Shown one piece after another: positions 13,901 to 25,103 of a DNA stretch of 64,000 nucleotides (position 1 is its first letter; each line of letters opens with the position of its first letter). The stretch covers positions 10,554,664 to 10,618,663 of the forward strand of contig CM049315.1 in assembly GCA_026874595.1 (NCBI GenBank). The letters run 5' to 3'. A program made the translations under genes and the position numbers. The DNA is from Sipunculus nudus (taxonomy: Eukaryota > Annelida > Sipuncula > Golfingiida > Sipunculidae). The notes beneath the pieces are model-generated. The model ran no database searches. It was not told the DNA's origin and saw nothing but the letters and a program-made list of their open reading frames with translations.

Positions 13901-14771
13901 AGGTAAAGTTTTTTTAGAGTGATAATAAATCATATTGTTACTATTAATATTTTAATTTTATTTGTCTGATTATAAATACTTATATAAATTGGCTGTTCAG
14001 ACAAAACTAACCAATGGAATTGTCCTCTAATGAACTTATTATCTTATGGACAAAAAGGGAATAACTTTGCCAGGATCATAACATGCGGAAAAGTCTTGAC
14101 AGTGGAAGAGAGAACTCTGCGAGCTAAGCGAGCTGTCGAGGGTTTGCGTCCGAAGGGGCGCTAGTGGAGTGTGAGGGGGTCACCCCTGAGAGATACCAGA
14201 TTAAGAAAACATATAGGAAACATAGATAAAAAGCAAGTTAGATCAAAGCACTTTTCTCCCAAGTACGGCCAATTTAATGAAAATTGTTCTTGTTTTGCAC
14301 CATAAAGACACATAAATGTATGACGTGTACAGATCAAAAAATGTTTCGAAATAAATAACTGGCAACAAAGATGGATATATTTGCACTGGGGAAGGGACAA
14401 CAGGCTGTCGGACGGGCTAAAAAAGGTGATCTGGACACCAAGGACACTCACCCCCCCCCCCCCTTTTCAGGCCGCTGCTGTTTTCAGGGTTTCAAACCAC
14501 TATTTTGCGGACTATGTAGCCCCCCCCCGTCTTATTTTCCGGGTCTGATTGATGACTCTTAAGGTTTCGCATTTGTTTTAGGAAAAACTAGGCTGTTAAC
14601 TTTCTTATATATGTCAAATTTAAGCAAATGTGGCTTTGATTCCTGAGAACCGACCTACATAACTGCATGATGTAGGTTGATTACAGCTGTAATTTAAGTC
14701 TGGTCGAAAGTTTGTTGCGAAATGTGAGAATTACCTGTACAATTAGTACGTGTAATGGCGAAATGGCCCAT
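10950..14771. other. Non-coding; no gene supported
   Basis: AT-rich sequence with a short (AT)n at 11292-11313 and poly-C runs at 14.45 and 14.52 kb. No recognisable exon, RNA gene or transposon terminus. Confidence 0.55.
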
Positions 14772-14941
14772 ACGAAGTCGGACCACTTCAGATGCTTTCT
14801 GGAGATCTCGGACCTCTTACATCTCGGCCCACACGAAGTCGGACCACTTAGTACAATCTCGGACCACCCGGTCGACGATCTCGGACCACATTCCGTACCA
14901 TCTCGGACCACTATATCGGACCCGTTCGGACCTCTATCAGA
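14772..14941. repeat. Cluster of degenerate TCTCGGACCAC motifs
   Basis: Eight or so copies of (A/T)CTCGGACC(A/T)C or GAAGTCGGACCACTT at irregular 12-25 bp spacing, in one orientation, in a locally GC-richer patch. Function unknown; could be a decayed minisatellite or a binding-site cluster. Confidence 0.55.
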
Positions 14942-15169
14942 CTCATGATGTCGCCGTCAAATGTGTATGTTCCGTCTTCAAACGATGTTAAAGCTAATTA
15001 TTAAAACATTATTACTCCACGCATAACTGTTACCTCTCTCTCTTTATCATTCTCTCAATCATTAATTATTCGCTACATATCGTCTTAATTTTAATTAATA
15101 AATAATTCTAAAGTTTGTGCATTTGATCGTATATTTAAGTATACGAGTGTGTGTGATAAAGAATGAAAG

Positions 15170-15772
15170 AAAGACAATGAATGTAAGATTAAATGAATGA
15201 AAGAATGAATGAAAGAAAGGTTAAATAATAGACAGATTGAATGAAAGAAAGATTGAATAATAGACATACAAAATGAATGAAAGATTGAATGAGAGAAAGA
15301 TTGAATGAATAAAAAAAGAATTAATGAAAAAAAGATTTAATGAAAGAAAGATTGAATGAATGAATGGATGATAGACAGACAAATTAAATGAAAGATTGAA
15401 TGAAGGAAGTAATGAATGAAAGAAAGAACAATGAAAAAAAAATGAAAGAAAGATTGAAGGAATGAAGGAAGGAAATAATGAATAATAGACAGATTGAATG
15501 AAAGAAAGATTGAATGATAGACAGACAAAATAAATGAAAGTTTGAATGAGATTGAATGTATGAATGAAAGAAAGAATGAATGAAAAAAGATTTAATGAAC
15601 GAAAGATTGAATGAATTAATGAAAGAAATATTGAATGATAGGCAGACAAAATAAATGAAAGATTGAAGGAATGAAGGGAAGGAAAGAATGAATGATAGAC
15701 AGTTTGAATGAAAGAAAAATTGAATGATAGACAGACAAAATGAATGAAAGATTGAATGAGAGAAAGATTGAA
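15170..15772. repeat. Purine-rich degenerate tetranucleotide satellite (GAAT/GAAA)n
   Basis: About 600 bp of GAATGAAAGAAAGATT-type repeats, interrupted by a recurring ATAGACAGACAAAATAAATG phrase about every 130-180 bp, which suggests a higher-order unit. The strand is almost pyrimidine-free. The long minus frames across it (runs of F, S, H, L) are products of the repeat. Confidence 0.85.
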
Positions 15773-16539
15773 TTTCGTTTTTATATTTTATATATACGAA
15801 ATTCTAATAAACTTTTTAAGCTATTTTAGTTTAAATATGGTGTCAATTCCCACTTTTAAAATTCTGTTTTATGCATATATCTAAACTATAAACCTTTTTC
15901 TTTCTTTAATATTATCTAGTACAGTAGTTGAATTGTAGATTTATAACAGCGATACGCCAGTTCTGATTCTTTGATTCACACATACTCACTTGTACATTTT
16001 TGGTTTACGTAGTTTATCATAAATTTCATATTTCGGTTTTCATACCTCTTTTTATATTGTATATATTAAATTCTAGTAAACTTTGTCATTTCCCATTGAG
16101 TTAGAATATGGTGTCATGCGTTTAGCATATTACTTTTAGCCTTTAAGAAGGGGGGAGCGGGGTGCTTGCAATTGCCCGCGTCCTCTTGACAGTTTTGTCC
16201 GTTCAGTATTTATTACATACATTATAATGATAATAGTAGTTGTAGAAGTGGTACAAGAAATAATAATAATAAAAATAATAATAATTAGGGCGGTTAGTTT
16301 ACCAGAACTTGAAATCTGAAGTCATTGTAATACAGCAGCATCTTAACTTTAATATATCGTTTCCTCAATAGATGGCAGCACGCTCGGGACCAGGTCTGTG
16401 TTTTTTTTTTTGTATTGTTGTGCAATATTTGCTTCAGTTTTTGTATCAGAACTTGCCGGTTGAGGTCATTTTACTGTCTGACCTGAGGTCTCCTAATGCT
16501 GTGTTTATGATAAGTAGATCAGTGGCTCTGTATTCAAAA

Positions 16540-16697
16540 TAATTTAATTAAATACATGTACTTGACTAGAACTTGAAATGTAGTTGATTTTTAAAGTACA
16601 TTTTTAGCAAGTACAAGTACGGTACAAGTACTGTACTTGGTAAAAAGTACAAAGTACAAGTACAGGCCAAGTACTGAAAATTTTGTACTTGAGTACA
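16540..16697. repeat. TACTTG/CAAGTAC-rich transposon-end-like sequence
   Basis: Dense direct and inverted copies of AAGTACAAGTAC and GTACTTG up to the boundary of the first 1178-bp unit. A related AAGTACCAAGTACATGTAC recurs inside both 1178-bp copies (17379-17399, 18557-18577). Similar termini occur in hAT-like elements of animals, so this may be the remnant in which the left copies arose. Confidence 0.5.
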
Positions 16698-17875
16698 AGT
16701 ACCTACGCACCCGAGGCAGCGGAAACCTTACGCTTTTAAAGAAGCAACTGATTTTCACGCTGCCAGCTTTGACCGTTTATGATATATTTAGACACCAGAT
16801 GGCGGTTCGTTGTCCGCTGAAAAACACGTGCGTATGACGTGACAAGCAGCCAACCAGATGCCTATAAAGAAATACTCGACAGGCATCCTGGCTCCGCCCA
16901 TAGCTGCGTTCAAGCGCCGTTTGAAGACAGTTAACGGTCGAATTTTAATTGCTCCCTCTGCATTCTCGCATCGTCGACCGATTCGATTCTGACAGTATGA
17001 CTGTGCATGTTAGCGTAGCCATGTATATGTTGTCTGCAGAACTGAAACCAGCCAGCGATGTGTGCACGCAGCCTTTGTTGTTACGTTTCGTTTGAATTAC
17101 AGGCCCTAAGCAAACCACGTCTGCGGCAATTCTCTCATGACCTGTGGCCTGTTCAGACGGTTACCGGGACGTTGAGCTGTCACTGAAAACGAAATGAACA
17201 TGATTGGCTCCGTGTATTCCTCGCATAGCAGTGTCTTCCAGCACAAGGTCTCATCTGATTGGACAAAAATACAGTGCTCCCCTCTGGTGTAGCAATTCAG
17301 GATACGAGGTCATAACAAACAGCGCTTACCTAGAGGCAGTAGACCTATAGTTAAAGCGCTGTGTAAAGAGCGTAACAAGTACCAAGTACATGTACTTGAC
17401 CCAAGCCGGAAGCAGAATCATTTTCCAAGATAATCCCAAACATTCTAACTTTTCAATAACAAGAACGTCCGTGTAAGAGATTTGAAGTAGAGCTTTACAT
17501 TTCTTCACTTTAACTCTAGTATGAATACAGACCTTGGACCATTACATGGTGCTCGAACAATGTTATCAGAAACCTTTGCTCAATGAAAAAATAAAAGAAA
17601 ATCTTATATTCCACAACTTGCAAAAACTGGCTTTGCTACTTGTTTTATGGACATACACATTTAAATATTGTATAGCATATCAAGCTTAATGATTGATAAG
17701 GATTTTATGAAAACCGGAATAATTAGTAAAATCTCTTATTTCTTAGGAAGCTCGAAGACTCCAGAAGCCGCTGAACAAGTTAAACTAACTTAGTCGGTTG
17801 TCGACAAAGGGGAATTGCTAAGTGTTGCTAGGGCGAATCACAACCCTCAATAAAATGACGGTTTCACAGAAAATT
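16698..17875. repeat. 1178-bp derived array unit, copy 1 (no intact tRNA)
   Basis: First of two head-to-tail 1178-bp copies forming the left shoulder of the array. Roughly the first 710 bp is sequence absent from the core units. From about 17409 it matches the A-to-B spacer (AGCAGAATCATTTTCC), continues to a tRNA 5' stub at 17809, then jumps to the GTGTTGCTAGGGCG segment that precedes gene A in core units. It keeps an ~84-bp stretch (17548-17631) that core units lack. It ends at the centre of the palindrome CAGAAAATTTTCTG. It is best explained as a deletion-bearing relative of the core unit that was itself duplicated. Confidence 0.93.
17809..17824 (+). pseudogene. Truncated tRNA-Ala stub (copy 1)
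   Basis: GGGGAATTGCTAAGTG follows GTCGACAAA, which parallels the GTGGACAA before intact gene B. It matches the first ~18 nt of the tRNA (GGGGAATTAGCTCAAGTG) with two small losses, then continues as TTGCTAGGGCG, the sequence normally found ~200 bp before gene A. The join falls on AGTG, which both partners share. There is no anticodon or T-arm, so it cannot make a tRNA. Confidence 0.75.
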
Positions 17876-19053
17876 AGTACCTACGCACCCGAGGCAGCGG
17901 AAACCTTACGCTTTTAAAGAAGCAACTGATTTTCACGCTGCCAGCTTTGACCGTTTATGATATATTTAGACACCAGATGGCGGTTCGTTGTCCGCTGAAA
18001 AACACGTGCGTATGACGTGACAAGCAGCCAACCAGATGCCTATAAAGAAATACTCGACAGGCATCCTGGCTCCGCCCATAGCTGCGTTCAAGCGCCGTTT
18101 GAAGACAGTTAACGGTCGAATTTTAATTGCTCCCTCTGCATTCTCGCATCGTCGACCGATTCGATTCTGACAGTATGACTGTGCATGTTAGCGTAGCCAT
18201 GTGTATGTTGTCTGCAGAACTGAAACCAGCCAGCGATGTGTGCACGCAGCCTTTGTTGTTACGTTTCGTTTGAATTACAGGCCCTAAGCAAACCACGTCT
18301 GCGGCAATTCTCTCATGACCTGTGGCCTGTTCAGACGGTTACCGGGACGTTGAGCTGTCACTGAAAACGAAATAAACATGATTGGCTCCGTGTATTCCTC
18401 GCATAGCAGTGTCTTCCAGCACAAGGTCTCATCTGATTGGACAAAAATACAGTGCTCCCCTCTGGTGTAGCAATTCAGGATACGAGGTCATAACAAACAG
18501 CGCTTACCTAGAGGCAGTAGACCTATAGTTAAAGCGCTGTGTAAAGAGCGTAACAAGTACCAAGTACATGTACTTGACCCAAGCCGGAAGCAGAATCATT
18601 TTCCAAGATAATCCCAAACATTCTAACTTTTCAATAACAAGAACGTCCGTGTAAGAGATTTGAAGTAGAGCTTTACATTTCTTCACTTTAACTCTAGTAT
18701 GAATACAGACCTTGGACCATTACATGGTGCTCGAACAATGTTATCAGAAACCTTTGCTCAATGAAAAAATAAAAGAAAATCTTATATTCCACAACTTGCA
18801 AAAACTGGCTTTGCTACTTGTTTTATGGACATACACATTTAAATATTGTATAGCATATCAAGCTTAATGATTGATAAGGATTTTATGAAAACCGGAATAA
18901 TTAGTAAAATCTCTTATTTCTTAGGAAGCTCGAAGACTCCAGAAGCCGCTGAACAAGTTAAACTAACTTAGTCGGTTGTCGACAAAGGGGAATTGCTAAG
19001 TGTTGCTAGGGCGAATCACAACCCTCAATAAAATGACGGTTTCACAGAAAATT
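17876..19053. repeat. 1178-bp derived array unit, copy 2
   Basis: Near-identical to the copy before it; the substitutions I noticed include an A/G difference in the ATGTATATG/ATGTGTATG stretch. The right end (CACAGAAAATT at 19043-19053) runs straight into the first core unit at TTCAGTGTC, a join that could use the shared AAAATT. Confidence 0.93.
18987..19002 (+). pseudogene. Truncated tRNA-Ala stub (copy 2)
   Basis: Same stub 1178 bp further on with identical break and flanks, so the truncation came before the duplication of the 1178-bp unit. Confidence 0.75.
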
Positions 19054-19581
19054 TTCAGTGTCTTCATCATTCGTAGGGTTTCACTTCGGGAATGAAACTA
19101 CAGTCTTTTGTAAATGTCATTGATGGTGCTTCGGAATGGAGGGGGTGTATTGTAAGCCTGGTAAAAGAGTACGTTTGAGTAATAAAAGGAAAGAAACCCG
19201 AGCTTGTTCTAACTATATGGGAGAGGATATTGTTGGAGACATTAAACACCCACCAGGGTAATCCTTGAAACACCCGGTTATCCCGATGAAAATCTATATT
19301 ATAATGAATTTTCCGTGACAGTGAGACAGAATTCATTGAATTAAAATGTTTTATGGTGATCCAAATTTCCGCCTAAATTAATTGGAGTGTTGCTAGGGCG
19401 AATCGCAAGCCTCAATAAAATGACGGTATCACAGAAAATTTTCTGCGCTGTTTGCGTAAATTTTCCCACAGACAAAGTGAGGGTATGACACCTCTCTCGC
19501 CACCTGGCGGAGGTATATTTGACCGCCTATGTCGGGCTGTCCCGATTGCGATATTTAACTCTCGCTGGAAATGTGTGTAAC

Positions 19582-19654
19582 GGGGAATTAGCTCAAGTGG
19601 TAGAGCGCTCGCTTAGCATGTGAGAGGTACCGGGATCGATACCCGGATTCTCCA
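19582..19654 (+). tRNA. tRNA-Ala(AGC), unit 1 gene A
   Basis: A 73-nt cloverleaf. The acceptor GGGGAAT pairs with ATTCTCC and includes the G3:U70 wobble, the main identity element for alanyl-tRNA synthetase. D-stem GCTC/GAGC, anticodon stem CTCGC/GTGAG with loop TTAGCAT (anticodon AGC, read after A34-to-inosine editing in eukaryotes), T-stem CCGGG/CCCGG with loop ATCGATA, discriminator A73. The internal A box (TAGCTCAAGTGG) and B box (GGGATCGATACC) serve as RNA polymerase III promoter. There is no intron and no encoded CCA. A T7 tract at 19662-19668 is the likely terminator. The body closely resembles animal tRNA-Ala(AGC) genes. This 73-nt form is the reference for the other copies. Confidence 0.98.
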
Positions 19655-20052
19655 TGAATCCTTTTTTTCCTATATGATATAGTTTTGACGGAAATGTTGG
19701 TGACAAAGAAATCGTTTTACTGAAGAAAATAGATTTTAGCAGAATCATTTCCCAAGAGAATCCCCAACGTTCTGACTTTTCAATAACAAGACCGTCCGTG
19801 TAAGAGATTTGAAGTAGAGCTTTACATTTCTACACTTTAACTCTAGTTTGAATACAGACCTTTGACCATTACATATATTTGCTACATGTTGTATGGACAT
19901 ACACTTTTGAATATTGTATCGCATATCAAGCTTGATTATTGATAAGGATTTCATGAAAAACGGGATGATTCAGTAAAATCTCTAATTTCTTAGGAAGTTG
20001 ATGACTCCAGAAGCCGCTGAACAAGTTAAACTAACTTGTCAGATATGGACAA

Positions 20053-20125
20053 GGGGAATTAGCTCAAGTGGTAGAGCGCTCGCTTAGCATGTGAGAGGTA
20101 CCGGGATCGATACCCGGATTCTCCA
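20053..20125 (+). tRNA. tRNA-Ala(AGC), unit 1 gene B
   Basis: Identical 73 nt to gene A, in unrelated flanks: GATATGGACAA upstream and ATGTTTATTTTTGTC downstream. The T5 tract nine bases past the gene is the likely Pol III terminator, shorter than the T6-T7 of gene A. Confidence 0.98.
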
Positions 20126-20931
20126 ATGTTTATTTTTGTCTTCGGGAATGAAGAAGGCAAAATTCCACTGCTGATACAAAGGGTTCTTGTTTAAAGCCGA
20201 GTAAACGTACTTATGTATAAAGATAAATATATGTGTATATTTGTGAGGTTAATACAGAAGAAAATACATCAAGTTATTCATGATCAGCAAGCTTATGGCC
20301 ACAGAAATTAAGCAAATGTGTTGTACACTTGTAAGAGCGATTATCAGTTAATTGGCCTTACTATATGTTAGAGCTATGTGAGATAACAGAAGTTTCTTAA
20401 AAATTCAGTGTCTTCATCATTCGTAGGGTTTCACTTCGGGAATGAAACTACAGTCTTTTGTAAATGTCATTGATGGTGCTTCGGAATGGAGGGGGTGTAT
20501 TGTAAGCCTGGTAAAAGAGTACGTTTGAGTAATAAAAGGAAAGAAACCCGAGCTTGTTCTAACTATATGGGAGAGGATATTGTTGGAGACATTAAACACC
20601 CACCAGGGTAATCCTTGAAACACCCGGTTATCCCGATGAAAATCTATATTATAATGAATTTTCCGTGACAGTGAGACAGAATTCATTGAATTAAAATGTT
20701 TTATGGTGATCCAAATTTCCGCCTAAATTAATTGGAGTGTTGCTAGGGCGAATCGCAAGCCTCAATAAAATGACGGTATCACAGAAAATTTTCTGCGCTG
20801 TTTGCGTAAATTTTCCCACAGACAAAGTGAGGGTATGACACCTCTCTCGCCACCTGGCGGAGGTATTTTTGACCGCCTATGTCGGGCTGTCCCGATTGCG
20901 ATATTTAACTCTCGCTGGAAATGTGTGTAAC

Positions 20932-21004
20932 GGGGAATTAGCTCAAGTGGTAGAGCGCTCGCTTAGCATGTGAGAGGTACCGGGATCGATACCCGGATTC
21001 TCCA
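20932..21004 (+). tRNA. tRNA-Ala(AGC), unit 2 gene A
   Basis: Reference body; A flank with a T7 terminator (TGAATCC then T7). 471 bp to gene B. Confidence 0.98.
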
Positions 21005-21402
21005 TGAATCCTTTTTTTCCTATATGATATAGTTTTGACGGAAATGTTGGTGACAAAGAAATCGTTTTACTGAAGAAAATAGATTTTAGCAGAATCATTT
21101 CCCAAGAGAATCCCCAACGTTCTGACTTTTCAATAACAAGACCGTCCGTGTAAGAGATTTGAAGTAAAGCTTTACATTTCTACACTTTAACTCTAGTTTG
21201 AATACAGACCTTTGACCATTACATATATTTGCTACATGTTGTATGGACATACACTTTTGAATATTGTATCGCATATCAAGCTTGATTATTGATAAGGATT
21301 TCATGAAAAACGGGATGATTCAGTAAAATCTCTAATTTCTTAGGAAGTTGATGACTCCAGAAGCCGCTGAACAAGTTAAACTAACTTGTCAGATATGGAC
21401 AA

Positions 21403-21475
21403 GGGGAATTAGCTCAAGTGGTAGAGCGCTCGCTTAGCATGTGAGAGGTACCGGGATCGATACCCGGATTCTCCA
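21403..21475 (+). tRNA. tRNA-Ala(AGC), unit 2 gene B
   Basis: Reference body; B flank with T5 terminator; upstream GATATGGACAA as in unit 1. Confidence 0.98.
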
Positions 21476-22281
21476 ATGTTTATTTTTGTCTTCGGGAATG
21501 AAGAAGGCAAAATTCCACTGCTGATACAAAGGGTTCTTGTTTAAAGCCGAGTAAACGTACTTATGTATAAAGATAAATATATGTGTATATTTGTGAGGTT
21601 AATACAGAAGAAAATACATCAAGTTATTCATGATCAGCAAGCTTATGGCCACAGAAATTAAGCAAATGTGTTGTACACTTGTAAGAGCGATTATCAGTTA
21701 ATTGGCCTTACTATATGTTAGAGCTATGTGAGATAACAGAAGTTTCTTAAAAATTCAGTGTCTTCATCATTCGTAGGGTTTCACTTCGGGAATGAAACTA
21801 CAGTCTTTTGTAAATGTCATTGATGGTGCTTCGGAATGGAGGGGGTGTATTGTAAGCCTGGTAAAAGAGTACGTTTGAGTAATAAAAGGAAAGAAACCCG
21901 AGCTTGTTCTAACTATATGGGAGAGGATATTGTTGGAGACATTAAACACCCACCAGGGTAATCCTTGAAACACCCGGTTATCCCGATGAAAATCTATATT
22001 ATAATGAATTTTCCGTGACAGTGAGACAGAATTCATTGAATTAAAATGTTTTATGGTGATCCAAATTTCCGCCTAAATTAATTGGAGTGTTGCTAGGGCG
22101 AATCGCAAGCCTCAATAAAATGACGGTATCACAGAAAATTTTCTGCGCTGTTTGCGTAAATTTTCCCACAGACAAAGTGAGGGTATGACACCTCTCTCGC
22201 CACCTGGCGGAGGTATTTTTGACCGCCTATGTCGGGCTGTCCCGATTGCGATATTTAACTCTCGCTGGAAATGTGTGTAAC

Positions 22282-22354
22282 GGGGAATTAGCTCAAGTGG
22301 TAGAGCGCTCGCTTAGCATGTGAGAGGTACCGGGATCGATACCCGGATTCTCCA
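22282..22354 (+). tRNA. tRNA-Ala(AGC), unit 3 gene A
   Basis: Reference body; A flank, T7 terminator. 520 bp to gene B because of a 49-bp duplication in between. Confidence 0.98.
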
Positions 22355-22801
22355 TGAATCCTTTTTTTCCTATATGATATAGTTTTGACGGAAATGTTGG
22401 TGACAAAGAAATCGTTTTACTGAAGAAAATAGATTTAAGCAGAATCATTTTCCAAGAGAATCCCCAACGTTCTGACTTTTCAATAACAAGACCGTCCGTG
22501 TAAGAGATTTGAAGTAGAGCTTTACATTTCTTCACTTTAACTCTAGTTTGAATACAGACCTTGGACCATTACATATATTTGCTACATGTTGTATGGACAT
22601 ACACTTTTGAATATTGTATCGCATATCAAGCTTGATTATTGATAAGGATTTTATGAAAAACGGGATATTTCAGTAAAATCTCTAATTTCTTAGGAAGTTG
22701 AAGACTCCAGAAGCCGCTGAACAAGTTAAACTAACTTGTCAGGTGTGGACAGACTCCAGAAGCCGCTGAACAAGTTAAACTAACTTGTCAGGTGTGGACA
22801 A

Positions 22802-22874
22802 GGGGAATTAGCTCAAGTGGTAGAGCGCTCGCTTAGCATGTGAGAGGTACCGGGATCGATACCCGGATTCTCCA
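22802..22874 (+). tRNA. tRNA-Ala(AGC), unit 3 gene B
   Basis: Reference body. The 49 bp immediately upstream are present twice (22702-22750 and 22751-22799), so its 5' flank is a direct duplication. T5 terminator. Confidence 0.98.
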
Positions 22875-23680
22875 ATGTTTATTTTTGTCTTCGGGAATGA
22901 AGAAGGCAAAATTCCACTGCTGATACAAAGGGTTCTTGTTTAAAGCCGAGTAAACGTACTTATGTATAAAGATAAATATATGTGTATATTTGTGAGGTTA
23001 ATACAGAAGAAAATACATCAAGTTATTCATGATCAGCAAGCTTATGGCCACAGAAATTAAGCAAATGTGTTGTATACTTGTAAGAGCGATTATCAGTTAA
23101 TTGGCCTTACTATATGTTAGAGCTATGTGAGATAACAGAAGTTTCTTAAAAATTCAGTGTCTTCATCATTCGTAGGGTTTCACTTCGGGAATGAAACTAC
23201 AGTCTTTTGTAAATGCCATTGATGGTGCTTCGGAATGGAGGGGGTGTATTGTAAGCCTGGTAAAAGAGTACGTTTGAGTAATAAAAGGAAAGAAACCCGA
23301 GCTTGTTCTAACTATATGGGAGAGGATATTGTTGGAGACATTAAACACCCACCAGGGTAATCCTTGAAACACCCGGTTATCCCGATGAAAATCTATATTA
23401 TAATGAATTTTCCGTGACAGTGAGACAGAATTCATTGAATTAAAATGTTTTATGGTGATCCAAATTTCCGCCTAAATTAATTGGAGTGTTGCTAGGGCGA
23501 ATCGCAAGCCTCAATAAAATGACGGTATCACAGAAAATTTTCTGCGCTGTTTGCGTAAATTTTCCCACAGACAAAGTGAGGGTATGACACCTCTCTCGCC
23601 ACCTGGCGGAGGTATTTTTGACCGCCTATGTCGGGCTGTCCCGATTGCGATATTTAACTCTCGCTGGAAATGTGTGTAAC

Positions 23681-23753
23681 GGGGAATTAGCTCAAGTGGT
23701 AGAGCGCTCGCTTAGCATGTGAGAGGTACCGGGATCGATACCCGGATTCTCCA
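23681..23753 (+). tRNA. tRNA-Ala(AGC), unit 4 gene A
   Basis: Reference body; A flank, T7 terminator. Confidence 0.98.
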
Positions 23754-24151
23754 TGAATCCTTTTTTTCCTATATGATATAGTTTTGACGGAAATGTTGGT
23801 GACAAAGAAATCGTTTTACTGAAGAAAATAGATTTAAGCAGAATCATTTTCCAAGAGAATCCCCAACGTTCTGACTTTTCAATAACAAGACCGTCCGTGT
23901 AAGAGATTTGAAGTAGAGCTTTACATTTCTTCACTTTAACTCTAATTTGAATACAGACCTTGGACCATTACATATATTTGCTACATGTTGTATGGACATA
24001 CACTTTTGAATATTGTATCGCATATCAAGCTTGATTATTGATAAGGATTTTATGAAAAACGGGATATTTCAGTAAAATCTCTAATTTCTTAGGAAGTTGA
24101 AGACTCCAGAAGCCGCTGAACAAGTTAAACTAACTTGTCAGGTGTGGACAA

Positions 24152-24224
24152 GGGGAATTAGCTCAAGTGGTAGAGCGCTCGCTTAGCATGTGAGAGGTAC
24201 CGGGATCGATACCCGGATTCTCCA
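24152..24224 (+). tRNA. tRNA-Ala(AGC), unit 4 gene B
   Basis: Reference body; upstream GGTGTGGACAA, T5 terminator. Confidence 0.98.
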
Positions 24225-25030
24225 ATGTTTATTTTTGTCTTCGGGAATGAAGAAGGCAAAATTCCACTGCTGATACAAAGGGTTCTTGTTTAAAGCCGAG
24301 TAAACGTACTTATGTATAAAGATAAATATATGTGTATATTTGTGAGGTTAATACAGAAGAAAATACATCAAGTTATTCATGATCAGCAAGCTTATGGCCA
24401 CAGAAATTAAGCAAATGTGTTGTATACTTGTAAGAGCGATTATCAGTTAATTGGCCTTACTATATGTTAGAGCTATGTGAGATAACAGAAGTTTCTTAAA
24501 AATTCAGTGTCTTCATCATTCGTAGGGTTTCACTTCGGGAATGAAACTACAGTCTTTTGTAAATGCCATTGATGGTGCTTCGGAATGGAGGGGGTGTATT
24601 GTAAGCCTGGTAAAAGAGTACGTTTGAGTAATAAAAGGAAAGAAACCCGAGCTTGTTCTAACTATATGGGAGAGGATATTGTTGGAGACATTAAACACCC
24701 ACCAGGGTAATCCTTGAAACACCCGGTTATCCCGATGAAAATCTATATTATAATGAATTTTCCGTGACAGTGAGACAGAATTCATTGAATTAAAATGTTT
24801 TATGGTGATCCAAATTTCCGCCTAAATTAATTGGAGTGTTGCTAGGGCGAATCGCAAGCCTCAATAAAATGACGGTTTCACAGAAAATTTTCTGCGCTGT
24901 TTGCGTAAATTTTCCCACAGACAAAGTGAGGGTATGACACCTCTCTCGCCACCTGGCGGATGTATTTTTGACCGCCTATGTCGGGCTGTCCCGATTGCGA
25001 TATTTAACTCTCGCTGGAAATGTGTGCAAC

Positions 25031-25103
25031 GGGGAATTAGCTCAAGTGGTAGAGCGCTCGCTTAGCATGTGAGAGGTACCGGGATCGATACCCGGATTCT
25101 CCA
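25031..25103 (+). tRNA. tRNA-Ala(AGC), unit 5 gene A
   Basis: Reference body; upstream flank now reads TGTGTGCAAC, a variant shared by units 5-8, 10 and 11. T7 terminator. Confidence 0.98.

Noticed and set aside
15221-15649. 142-codon minus frame of F/S/H/L repeats
   Set aside because: Product of the GAAT/GAAA satellite read in reverse.
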